A stretch of DNA of 64,000 bases. Source: Asterochloris sp. CNOR1 (lineage: Eukaryota; Chlorophyta; Trebouxiophyceae; Trebouxiales; Trebouxiaceae). The stretch spans positions 1,488,001 through 1,552,000 of the forward strand of contig OZ017754.1 of assembly GCA_963969365.1 (NCBI GenBank), read 5' to 3'. Both the position numbers and the translations under genes were made by a program. Position 1 is the stretch's first letter; every line of letters begins with the position of its first letter. The notes beneath the pieces were generated by a model. It made no database searches and was not told where the DNA came from. It was given only the letters and a program-made list of their open reading frames with translations. Shown here piece after piece: positions 54,328 to 64,000 of the stretch.

Positions 54328-57300
54328 CTAGATGTTTTTGGGTGCAAGAGTGTGGTCAGTGGCTCCAGGAAGAGGCTTGCCACTGACACCTGTCCCGCTG
54401 TCACTTGTGGCTAGCCCAGACTGGCTCCTGTGCTGACTGCCCTCTTGTTGAAGCACTGAGGCTTCTGTAAGGTCCACATGTTGCTGGCCTTCTACTTTCC
54501 TGCACAACATGCAAGCCAGGGCCTGGAGGCAGCTCATGTCCTCATCACAACAGGTCATGCTGGGGAAAGACATGTCAATGCCGTACAGCGCTGGATCGCA
54601 AGAGGCGGATCAGACAATGCGTCAGCGGCCCCAGAACTTGCCTCAGGCTCATGGTGTGAAGTGGGCGCACAGAGTGGCTGTGCTCAGCTGGCTTGGTGGT
54701 AGCCTCCTGCACCAACTGCTCAATCCTCTGCATACGCCTTCCCACCAGCTCCTGCAGGGTGTGAGCGCATCAATGTATGTGCCACGCCGTTGCATCTGTG
54801 ACATGTAATGGCACATCTTGACTCCAGCTCCTGCAAGCTGGCAGACCAAGGTCAGAGATGTTATGCCGTGCACCTTGGTGACATGGCATGGCGGGGTTGC
54901 CATGGCGCAGGATCGCCCAGAGCGTCCTGCATGGCTCAGGCGGCTGGCACTCCGTGGGCTGCAGCTGTACATGACACACTCCCCCGTGCTCATCAGGGCA
55001 CTCAAGCCACATTCATCCAACACAGCCCATGCACTGCACAACCCCACTGGATTTGCTGCTGTGAGCAGACCCCTCAGGTCCTCCCTGTCCAGCCTCCAGC
55101 TGCGTCCAGCACACTGGGCTGCTGCAACATGCTAAATTGGCCAGCAGCAACAGGCAAGGCCTCACCCTTGGCTGTAGATGCATCCACCCAACACCCAAAA
55201 TTGCTCATCACCTGCAAGCAACCCTTACCATGTCCAGCTGTCTGCTGTGAATGTGGTTGTCCACCCCCTGCTGCTCCTGCTCCAGCTGGTCCCAGCTGCC
55301 CTGGTAGGGGGAGCTCAGGGCTGCTGTGTACCAGGGATGCTTTTGGATGTCTTGGAGGGTGATGCGCTGCTTGGGGTCGACCTGGAAGATCTTGTCCAGC
55401 AGGTCCTGGCACTCGGGGGACAGCTGCAGGTGCACATGGCACCTCAGCTCAGTCTGCAGTCCATCTTGCTGCAAAACAGCACACAAGGCCCCGAGAGCTC
55501 CACGCACTGACAGGCTGCCTCAGGCACCAGGCTTCTGGCACTCGAGAGGGAGACATAACCTTACTTGAACACTTGAGCTTTGGGGTGAAAGGAAGCTTCC
55601 AACATTGCAGCAGGCAGACGCCAGCTCCCATGTGCATGCCGTGTCAGCCGCAAACCACAACAGGACGGCGCCAAACATCTCAACAGTCATGCCCAGGGCA
55701 TGCAGATCATGTGTCGGAGAGTGGTGGCGTGGGGTCCCACGTGCCGGCAGGTCTGGGTGGCATTGCCTGCCTTCTTGTCAGCGCTGCAAGGGGGCATTGC
55801 AGCATTGCATGACCGGCCCAGTGGTGCACTGCCTGCCCACCTTGTTGATGTTGTGCTTGATATACTCGCTCTCCCGCCAGCGCATGGTAGTCTCCTGCAT
55901 CCTGCAGGGCAAGGATACCCTGTCAGGCTCGTGACTGGCTCTGCAGCAGTGGGCAGTTGTTGATTGCATGGGGTGCAACACTGCGTAGATGCTGGGTGCA
56001 TCCTGCAGGGCGGGGTCAGGCACCCTGTGCTAGGGCCGTGGCGATGCAGCACTGGGCAGGTCTTAAGTACATCGCAATGCGGCAGGGGCAGGCACCCTGT
56101 GAGCGTCATGGCACTGCCTTGTGGTGCGCAGCTCCATGTGGCTCCTTGCGCATGGCATGGATGTCTGCGTCCAAGAAAGTGGTCACATGCAGGGGTGCTG
56201 CTGATCACTGCTCAGCAGTGCGCTGCTGCCGGGTGCAGGTGGGCTAGCCAGACAATGGATGCGCACAGCGCACAGATCCACCTGAGAGGCCCCAACAACT
56301 CACCATACATCAAGCTCTGCCTCCTGCATGCTCCTGTGATGGTGTTGTGTGTGATCGTAGGGGAAAGCGCCGCAGAGTGAGACAACCAGCATCACGCCCG
56401 CTGCCCACACATCTGCAGGGTGCAGGCACTAGATGCTGGGTTGGCAGCATGCCCAGTGTTGTACAGGGGCACACACAGGTGCATAGACAGGCTGCACAAC
56501 AGGCTACGGGGCTGGCAGGACATCAACAGAAGCCGGCAATGCAACAGCTCCCTACAAGCTGCCGGCGGCCAGACCTGGCCGACGCCAGCTGATCTTGGCA
56601 GCACGACATCCTGGCATGCACTAAGACCCGGCCAGCCCGGGTGTGCATTTCCACCTTGCCTGTGCTGCGGGGGTCGTAGGGGCTCGTCTTGCCATCCTTG
56701 CCCTCGTGGCCATTGTGCAGCAGCTCAGGGCTCATGTACTCGATTGTCCTGCAGACGGCAGAAAGCTCCTCCTCCTGAAGGGCCATGCAAGCAGGTGAGC
56801 TGGGCGGACGACATCTGCAGTGCCCTGCGCAGCTGCATGAAAGGTGGCAGAGGACTGCTCTCTACAGCACAGCAACTGATGCCAGGCACAGCATGCACGA
56901 GCTGCTGCAGCGGCCTGTGCCAGCCACACAGATGAACCTGTGACCCACTGACAAGAGGGCTCTGTCGTTGGCAGAGTCCTCTGCCCAATCCGGGCAATGG
57001 CAGCTGGACAGGCGGGAGCTCACCCCACTTTTGAAGACAGGCGGTCCAGCTTTGTCCAGTCCCTGGCAAAGCCAAAGTCACAGATCTGCAGAATGTGTGT
57101 CACAGGGTGAGCCTTCAATTTCCATCTGCTGCAGCACAATAGCAAGCAGACTGAACATGCAGCTGCAATTTGCAGCGTGCGCTGGCATCCACCACACCTT
57201 GATGCAGGCTGGCTTGCGGCCATCGAGCAGCGTGTTGTCCAGTTTCAAGTCTCTGCAGCATGTCATGGCTCTCAATTCAGCACTCTGGTGCTGCTCTTAG

Positions 57301-58480
57301 AGAGAGGGAGGCTGGAATACCAAAAGGTGTATGCCGCAGCAGCCAACAGGCAGCCCACCTGTGTGCTATGCAGTGTTTGTGGCAGTAAGCGACGGCAGAC
57401 ACAAATTGCTTGAAGTAGTATCTGCTTTCGTCTTCGCTGAGTATCAGCCCCTGTGGGTCGATGTCCGGGAACTTGTCTGCTACGTAGCTGGTCAGGCTGC
57501 CACCTGCATGCGTGACAAGCTAGCAGCAGCTTCAGAGGGATATTGCCCTCAAACAGATGCCTGTCGGTGAAGGGTGGCATGCAGCTGCAGGGGCAGCAGC
57601 TGTGGTACCAGATTGGCGGGCATGTGGCGTGTGGCTGCCATTGCTGCCATGGCAGTTGAGTCCAGGGAAGAGGCGGGCAGTGAGGGTGCCTTGCCGACCG
57701 ACACAGCACCCATAGTGTCAACTCCAGCACTCGACATGACAGTTCTCACCCTCTGCTGCCTCCATGACCAGCCCCAGGTGGGTGGGTGTCAAGATCAGAT
57801 CATACACCTTGATCAGATTGATGTGCCCCTCAGAGATCTCAGTTTGGATCTGCAGCAGCAGCCAGACATTCCTTCAGCAGCTGTACAGTGGCTGCAGGGC
57901 TGCTGGAGATGCAGTGCGTCATGTGCATGAGATCTGTGAGCTCAGCAGCAGCATGTGGAGGAAGAGGCACAATCAGCTGATCAGCTCAGAATCAAAAAGG
58001 GAGAACATAACACCACACAGCACCATGCAGGTCCAGCATTGCTGGACCACTAATCCGGCTGAAACAGCAGCACAGCGCAGCCATCTTCCCACCAGGCCCC
58101 AGCATGGGTGCCACCATACAGCTGACCTGGCTCCCTTGATGTAGCTCAGGCCGATACACGGCGACAGAGTCTAGGGGCCATTCTCATGGCTTGCTGGCAA
58201 CCAGTGCGCAGACCCAGCACACCCAAGATCCCTCTCAAGACTGCAGACACAATGTCAGCACAGCCTGACTGTCACCATTCGGCAGGCCAGGTTCACCTTG
58301 ATCTCCCTGAGGACTGCGGAAACAGCACCAGGGTCCAGCGGCCGCTCAAACAGCTTGACTGCCACCATCTTGCGGGTTTTGACATCACGAAACAGCCAGA
58401 TCTCGCCGGCAGCGCCCCGCCCCAGCAGGCGCACTGCCTGGTGGGTACCATCCAGGCCTACCCTGTGCGTCTGCTGCTTG
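54328..58480 (-). CDS. SnRK-like Ser/Thr protein kinase
   Basis: Kinase subdomains appear in order on the minus strand: the Gly loop LLGRGAAGEIWLF and VAVKLF lysine (exon ending about 58289); YVADKFPDIDPQGL, then YYFKQFVSAVAYCHKHCIAHR (about 57490-57362); DLKLDNTLLDG; ICDFGFARDWTKLDRL; TIEYMSPELL followed by an unusual GHEGKDGKTSPYDPRS insert; ADVWAAGVMLVVSLCGAFPY (about 56415); QETTMRWRESEYIKHNINK; and CQDLLDKIFQVDPKQRITLQ then DIQKHPWY (about 55420-55330). All catalytic residues (K, HxD-equivalent, DFG, APE-like SPE) are present. The architecture is that of SnRK2/CAMK-like plant stress kinases. The C-terminal exons (ELVGRRMQRIEQLVQEATTK, then a tail to 54328) are joined by a GC-AG intron. 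The start codon, upstream of 58480, is not determined. Confidence 0.82.
55890..56110 (-). repeat. Decoy acceptor copies in a kinase intron
   Basis: On the minus strand the real acceptor CCCTGCAG then GATGCAGGAGACTACC (about 55910-55890) is preceded by copies CCCTGCAGGATGCACCCAGC (about 56015-55990) and a weaker CAGGGTGCCTGCCCCTGCCG (about 56102-56080). All share an upstream ACAGGGT(G/A) motif. Confidence 0.7.
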
Positions 58481-60413
58481 GCCTGCCTGCAGTGCGGACA
58501 CAGGCTGGTTGCCGCACAAGCAAGTGCCTGGTGAGTGCCCTCTGCCTGTTCCCCACAACCCCGCTGCTTCGACCTCCCTGCAGCGCAGAGGCAGCCTGCC
58601 TCAGAGGCCACAGCAGCGCATTGGTCCCTGGCGGGTGCCAATGCAGGCCCACAGTCAGAGGCTTGAAGACATGCTTGGACCGCCTGCAATAAGGGAGTCA
58701 AGCAGCTGAGTACTCAGTAACGGCACTGCATTGAAGCTGACCTGACATTTGCCCCACTCTGCAGGTGTGCAGTTTGAGATGTAGAGCAGCACAAGGACTC
58801 TCAGGAGCATGTGGACGGAATGCTGTGCTGCTGCTGCACAGGCTGCTCACAGCAGAGGAGCAGATGAGGGGGTTTCATGACCAGTGGGACACGGTGACCA
58901 GGACAAGCTAGCCAAGGAGGCGGTCGGCTGCATGCCTGCTGCTCAGTGCATCTGCTGTATTGCCCCCCACAGCACAGGCATGGGGGCAGCAACATCTGGT
59001 GACATGTGCCTGCTGCAGTCCATCACCAATTGCTTCCAGCCTGCTGACCACGAGGGGGCAGATAGGCCAAGCCAGGCAAGAGGCAAGCTCATCTTGCATA
59101 TGCATCACAGAAAGGATGCAGTTGGGACGGTAAAGCACCACTGCATCCCCACAATGAAGCAAAGAGCCTGCGAGAGGCAACAAACCCACAACACCAGGTT
59201 GTTCTCATACATGCAATATGCTTGTGTCAGTAACAGCTGGGTGCAGCACTGCATGGTGCCACTGAGGTACATGCCAGCCTGCAACTGCACATGCAATCCA
59301 CTTGCCCAGGCCTGCCATGAAATAAAAGCTCACCCTTTCTGCAGTGAAGGGCCAGCACTGGTGGTGTAATCTCTCTCCTTCACTGCAGCAGGTGCGTTCT
59401 CCTTTGCCGAGGAGCTGTCACCCCTGCAGGCCGAGAGGCAGGGACCCATTGGCCTTGGTCTGCCCGGCTGATGTCTAGTACGTCAGCGGTAACCGGAACG
59501 CCAGAGCTCAGGCGATGATTGACTCAGCATGGCCCCCGGACTCTAGATTTAGCTCCAGCATCATCCAGTCTGTCGCCAACTGGTTGTCTTTTCAGTCCAG
59601 TATTGTTGTTGATCGGTCCACCGTCTGGAGTGATGGCAGTATGACAACTTACAGGGTCTCGATGAAAGAATGGATCATGCCTACATGCGCCAGCTGAGCA
59701 AGCACACGTTGTTTGTAAATATGCCTGCATAATGGGGTTCAAGGGGATGAGAGCAGATGAAGATGAGGCAGCTGAGGAGGCATAGGGACAGTGCATAAAT
59801 TTGCATCAGCAAATCAAATGGGGGGCTCTCAACTGGTATGCCATGAGACTTGAATGCCGGCCCCAGACTAGGCAAAAATGTTCTTGCAATGCCGATGGAT
59901 GCAAGCATGCAGAATTGGTTTAAACAGTAGCCACTGCGACTCGAGTCAGGCGCTGCAGAAGCTTGCAGCGCCGTAGGCCAGCCCCCAGGCAAAGGAGCCC
60001 CAGCCAGAGGTACATCAGGGCTGTGGACGCTGACGGAATCATAAGCATTGATTTGGCAGCACCCCAAACAATAGGGCTACCACTCTGCAGTTACCATGGG
60101 GGAACAAAGTCAGAACTGAACCAGGGGGCCTTGGACAGAGGCACACGGGTACTGAGACGGAGTGAAGGCTCCCCAAGGTAGGATGCAAGGCGCTCCAAAC
60201 AGAATTGCCCTGCTGCCGGCATCGCTTCAGAGGCCTTTGCTGGCGCTTGACCATGTGGAAATGCACTTGCACCCCCAGCTGGACTTGCTGTGGAGCCCTG
60301 AGCAGATTGGAGGTTGGCTCCAGAGTCTGCGCCAGAAATTCTTCAAGTGCTCCAGAGCTTAGGGGCCACAGAGTCAGGCCCCAGAGCTGCTGAGCTCCAG
60401 TGGCTCGGAACAG
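58481..60413. other. Unresolved region between kinase and histidine-kinase genes
   Basis: The region should hold the kinase's first exon(s) and the histidine-kinase 3' UTR. Possible coding scraps: plus-strand HRLLTAEEQMRGFHDQWDTV (about 58838-58912), SFAEELSPLQAERQGPIGLG (59398-59472), YIRAVDADGIISIDLAAPQ (about 60013-60072) and HVEMHLHPQLDLLWSPEQIG ending at 60362. On the minus strand, DLLMQIYALSLCLLSCLIFI (59810 area) looks hydrophobic. None joins with phase into a recognisable protein, so no gene is called. Confidence 0.3.
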
Positions 60414-63400
60414 CTAAAAGCGTTCCAGGGCCTTGATGGCCACTGTGTTCTTGTCGCTGAACCGGCGGCGGCCCGAGATAACTGACAGGATGGCCTCGGA
60501 CAGCCGGTCCTTCAGGACAGGCTTGCTCAAGAAGCCATCCATTCCTGCGTCCAGACACTCATCGCGATCCTTATCAGATGCGTTTGCCGTCATCGCGATG
60601 ATGGGCGTGTTGTGCTGGAGTTCGCCTTGGCGGATCGTCTGCAGGCAGGCAGGTGCAGGTGGAATGAATGCTGCTGACAAGAGACAGCACATGGATCTTG
60701 CGGTCAAGGCTGAGATAGTAGGGAGAGCCAGCTGGAGGTGCACCTGCCATCTGCAAGGAGAACTGGGGCAGTTCAGGTGCTGGTTCTTGGTGGGGGCTTG
60801 TGCAGCAGGTTGTGTCCTGCTGCCATTGCGCCTGGGTGCTCAGGCTGCAGGCAGAGAGAAGGACTGTGGAGCACATTGCTGGGTGTGCTCATCGGGGCAA
60901 GCCTGCTTGACCACCCCTGGCAGACAGCCTGCAGGCAGGTGGGGGACGACTTAGTCTTTGGTTGTGGGTGTGGGGCTCCTGCAGCCCTGGCCCTGGCACA
61001 TGGTCTACAGACAGAGGTGCAGGCACTGTGGGCACACAGCCCCGGTCAACCCCTTGGCCCACAACAGGCTTCAGGGAGGGAGAAAGAAGCCTCATGAGGG
61101 CATGCCTGCTGGGACTGGCCTGGCAGATGGTCTCCAGGCACAGGTAGGGTGCACCATCTGCAACAGTCTCTGTGATGCAGTCAGGGCCCCAGCATCTGGT
61201 GCCCTGGCCAGAGCTGTGTACTGCCGTTTCTGAACAGTCCTGATGACATCAGGGCCCCTGCATCTGACCCACAGCCCCCCAGTGAGGAGGGGCTGCAGGC
61301 TTGAGGTGAGCCACAGATGACTGCCCAGATCATGATCTAGCTCCTCCTCTAGGCCACCCTACACTGTGACTGTACAGCAAGCTGCTTGAGCAGTGGGGCC
61401 CATTCCTTACCCACCTTGGTGGCTTCCACCCCAACAATGACATGCAGGCCATGCCCAGGACCAGCTCAATGCTCAAGTTGGCGCTGAAGCAGGGCTGCGT
61501 GCACTCTCACGCTCATGTGTGTTGAGAGGACATTCCCACAGCCCAACATGCCTCTCTCGCCCATAGGAAGACCCTGTGCCCTTCTGCTGGCTGCCAGCAT
61601 GTGTAGCAGATGGATCACAGAGCAACAGCCAAGACCCATCTTGATTGCCTCGACCCATCTATGATGGGCGTGAGCATGTCCATGAGACTGATTGCAATGC
61701 TGCAACCTCACTGCAGCTTGGTGACCTCTGACTGCTGAACCCTCATGGCTACTGGGTGCCTGCTCCCACAGCCTCATGCCCGCACAAAGCTCGCGTCAGC
61801 CAATCGCGATGGCTTGCATGTAGGTTTCTGGTCTGCAGCAGTCCCCACCTTTGTGGCCTCCACTCCGCCCATGACAGGCATGGCCATGTCCATCAGGATT
61901 ACGTCAAAGGGCCTGGTTTTCCGCTGTTGGCGCCGCCGAACAGCGTCCACAGCGTCCAGCCCATTGGCTGCTACCTCCACCACCATGCCTAGGCTGCACA
62001 GCATCTTCTTGGCCACCGTCTGGTTGATCAGGTTGTCTTCTGCCAGTAGCACGTTGCGCCCCTGCACAGTAGCACTCTCAGCGATAAAGGAGAAACTGCA
62101 GCACTGCCTGGTTGCTTGAGTCGCCTTCGACCAGCAGCATGTTGCTTGCTCCTGCACAGGGGCTTTGATGGTGAGATGGGCGTACTGGCCAGCACTGTAT
62201 GGGTACCAGTACTCTTTGGGCCGCGTGGGGCTCGCCAGCACATTGCACCCTAATACTATAGGACCACAGGCCTTGCGAAAAGAGTCCTGCAGCAGTTTCT
62301 GACAGGTACTTCTGTCCTGTGCAGCAGCACAAGCGCCTCTGCACAGGTACTGGTAGTGAGAGGGTATGATGGTCAGCAGTATATCAGCCTCAGGAACTGG
62401 GGCCGCATGTGGTCCGACAGCACATTTGTCCCCGAGCAGAGGGCACCCATCAGAGACTCAGCATGGGTATGCTGGTCTGTGCAAGCACTGGCGCGTGCAG
62501 CAGGGGTCCCTTAGATCTGCCAGCAGCACATTGCGCCCCTGCACCAACAATCACAATATGGTCATTGCAGTGCATCATGGGACAGGGCAACACAAAAGTG
62601 GACCTTGCAGCAGCAGCCTGAGAGTGTGCCTGACAGCCTTCAGCACCCTGCAGGGGCCCGCTGCATTGTGCTCTGCGCTGCCTTGCGGCAACAAAGGGTT
62701 GATGTAAACAGAAGCGCAGTCCGCACAGATGACATGGTGTACTGCCCGCTGACCCACATGATGGACCTGCAGATGTGAGGTGTCCAGCTTTCCCCCTGTA
62801 GAGTGCTGTCCTGCCCATCAATGCAAGCGCATCTCCTGTCATGTACAGGCAGCTTACCTGCAGGCATCAGGTGTCCAGCTTGTGCCGCTGTGTCGTCTTT
62901 GTAGGGCACTGAAAACAGCCAAACATTATGCCGTTTCAATCCAGACCCACCTGCAGGGCTGAGGTGTCCAGCTTGCGTCGCCGCGCCTCCATTGAAGGGC
63001 GCTCCTGCTGCCGCCGCACAGATGCAGCCGGCGAGGGTGCTGGCACCATGGCTGTCAAGTCCTGCCGCAGGCAGGGCTCGGTGGCACTGAAGGACGAAGT
63101 GCGCCGCTGAGAGCCCAGCTCAGCGGGTAGTTCCTGCAGGGCCCACTGAACACCTGAGGGCCTGTCTGCTGGAGACGAAGGCGAGTTGCGACTGCCCAAG
63201 GGACTCAGCAGCAAGGCAGCCTCAACCCGCCCAAGCCTGCAAGGAAACCCTGCGATGCATGTAGGAAAGGGTCTTTGATGCCAGCACAGGCAAAGCAGAC
63301 CTGCGGCATGCAGGCGGAGCACAGCAGTGCAATGGGCATATGTAGAGCAGCGTGAAGGGCAGCAGCAGGCAGGCACACACAAGCACAAGTCTGCATGCAG

Positions 63401-64000
63401 GCGCAAACGACACAGAGTTTGGCCAGGCAGGAGAAGGGGGCGATGCTAGGCGCTGGCTTGGGCTGGTGTTGCTGCGGATGTTCTGGGGAGCTGCGTTGCT
63501 CCATCATGGAGCGCAGGCAGCACCGTGTGCTGCAGGGGTTGAGACAAGTGCAAGCAGCAGGGGCTGGCACAGTTGGGCAGGCTTGCTCTCTCTTTCCATG
63601 GCGGTGACAAGTGTTTGGTGGCAGGACTTGAAACTGGGCTTTCAAACAGTACGATGGCAAGGCATCAGATCTGGCTCAGCCAAGCGCTAATCATGGAATT
63701 ACTCCCCCAGAGGATGTTGGGGCATCCAGAGCTGTGATGAATACTGAGGCAAGTGCCGCATGCTCGGCGAACCAGTGTGCACATGCATATCTCCACATGC
63801 AGGAGGTGACATGCTCTGCTACAGCACGAATCAGGGCACCCAGCAGGGGTCGTGGTGCTTTCAGATGACAAAACAACACTGACAAGGGGGAGAGACCTCC
63901 TGTCCTACTCCTTGTGTCCCTTGCCAATGCTGACCTGAACCTTGACCTGCATCTCGGGCAGGGACTCTAAGGAGCCATGCGTGATGCCCGTCGCCAGAGC
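60414..64000 (-). CDS. Hybrid histidine kinase, C-terminal part with receiver domain
   Basis: The 5' part lies beyond the window. Visible exons: about 63943-64000 (QALATGITHGSLESLPE-like; the preceding fold cannot be judged), about 62949-63240 (Ser/Arg-rich linker), 61849-62061 and 60414-60638 (stop at 60414). The last two exons encode a complete response-regulator receiver: NVLLAEDNLINQTVAKKM (acidic pair), PFDVILMDMAMPVMGGVEAT (phosphoacceptor Asp), TPIIAMTANASDKDRDECLD (Thr/Ala switch) and GMDGFLSKPV (Lys). All conserved catalytic residues are intact, so phosphorelay from an upstream kinase domain is expected; that domain itself is not in view. Introns on both sides of exon 61849-62061 are filled with decayed copies of its two edges and of the next acceptor. 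Confidence 0.8.
60910..61160 (-). repeat. Three acceptor-side decoy copies in the receiver intron
   Basis: The plus-strand sequence around the true acceptor (TTGGCGGATCGTCTGCAGGC, about 60628-60647) is echoed at about 60914-60945 (TGGCAGACAGCCTGCAGGCA), 60997-61025 (TGGCACATGGTCTACAGACA) and 61118-61155 (TGGCAGATGGTCTCCAGGCA). Confidence 0.65.
61406..61692 (-). repeat. Two donor-side decoy copies of the phosphoacceptor exon end
   Basis: The true exon end (plus strand CACCTTTGTGGCCTCCACTC, then CATGACAGGCATGGCCATGT; 61846-61890) is echoed at 61634-61690 (CATCTTGATTGCCTCGACCC ... GTGAGCATGTCCAT) and 61406-61460 (CACCTTGGTGGCTTCCACCC ... ATGACATGCAGGCCATG). The more distant copy keeps a GTGGGTAAGG-like donor on the minus strand. 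Confidence 0.8.
62100..62546 (-). repeat. Acceptor-side decoy copies of the receiver exon start
   Basis: The true start (plus strand CTTCTGCCAGTAGCACGTTG then CGCCCCTGCACAG, ending about 62069) is echoed at 62108-62160 (CCTTCGACCAGCAGCATGTT ... CTCCTGCACAG), about 62222-62256 (GCTCGCCAGCACATTGCACC) and 62505-62545 (ATCTGCCAGCAGCACATTGC then GCCCCTGCAC). On the minus strand the first copy still reads NMLLVEGDSSNQAVLQF and the last reads GRNVLLAD. Confidence 0.85.

Noticed and set aside
58884-59369. 161-codon plus-strand ORF
   Set aside because: Cys/His-rich but without zinc-finger spacing; no splice partners or family.
1-64000. Introner-type transposable introns as the cause of intron repeats
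   Set aside because: Repeat units match only the adjacent exon of the same gene, with no shared sequence between genes and no terminal inverted repeats or target duplications seen.
1-64000. tRNA/rRNA genes, CRISPR arrays, LTR or virus-like elements
   Set aside because: No tRNA B-box-like motif with matching arms, no regularly spaced identical repeats with unique spacers, and no polymerase, integrase or capsid motifs were noticed by eye.

Overview
This is a window of eukaryotic nuclear DNA, most likely from a green alga. The evidence is a divergent light-harvesting chlorophyll-binding protein, a thylakoid-type bestrophin and a PTAC16-like plastid Rossmann protein. All genes are densely split by short spliceosomal introns, nearly all with GTGAG/GTGGG-type donors and TGCAG acceptors, in moderately GC-rich sequence. 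The look is trebouxiophyte-like, but the genus cannot be read from the sequence. I saw no tRNA, rRNA, CRISPR, virus-like element or autonomous transposon.

Layout, left to right: a TPR protein, 3' part (+, <1-6683); a small FMP16-like mitochondrial protein (-, 7224-7878); a PTAC16-like SDR protein (+, to 10037); PCF11, mRNA 3'-end processing (+, 10179-14405); LSM4 (-, 14847-16000); a caprin-like RGG protein (+, 16185-23899); a divergent LHC protein (-, 24267-26427); a profilin-like protein (+, 26518-27670); a bestrophin channel (-, 27940-about 31830); a MYND zinc-finger protein (+, 33084-40490); a DA2/SIP5-like RING E3 ligase (+, 40874-44517); a long low-complexity protein (+, about 44633-50472); an organellar ribosomal protein uS15 (-, 50811-53046); a small membrane protein (-, 53733-54285); a SnRK-like kinase (-, 54328-about 58480); and the 3' end of a hybrid histidine kinase with an intact receiver domain (-, 60414->64000). 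Exon joins were accepted where reading phases agree across the splice. The genes are a mixed housekeeping and photosynthesis set. There is no operon logic, although several neighbours are head-to-head with short shared promoters (90-185 bp).

The striking feature is inside the introns. In at least ten of the genes, on both strands, introns hold one to four decayed tandem copies of the real splice junction plus 20-60 bp of the neighbouring exon, at a local period of about 75-150 bp. Donor-side copies follow real donors and acceptor-side copies precede real acceptors. In the histidine-kinase gene a single 1.2 kb intron shows both. The copies are gene-specific, so this is not one dispersed introner family. 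It looks as if introns here grow from both ends by repeated tandem duplication of exon edges. At least five introns also appear to use GC-AG borders. I consider this the most interesting pattern in the window.
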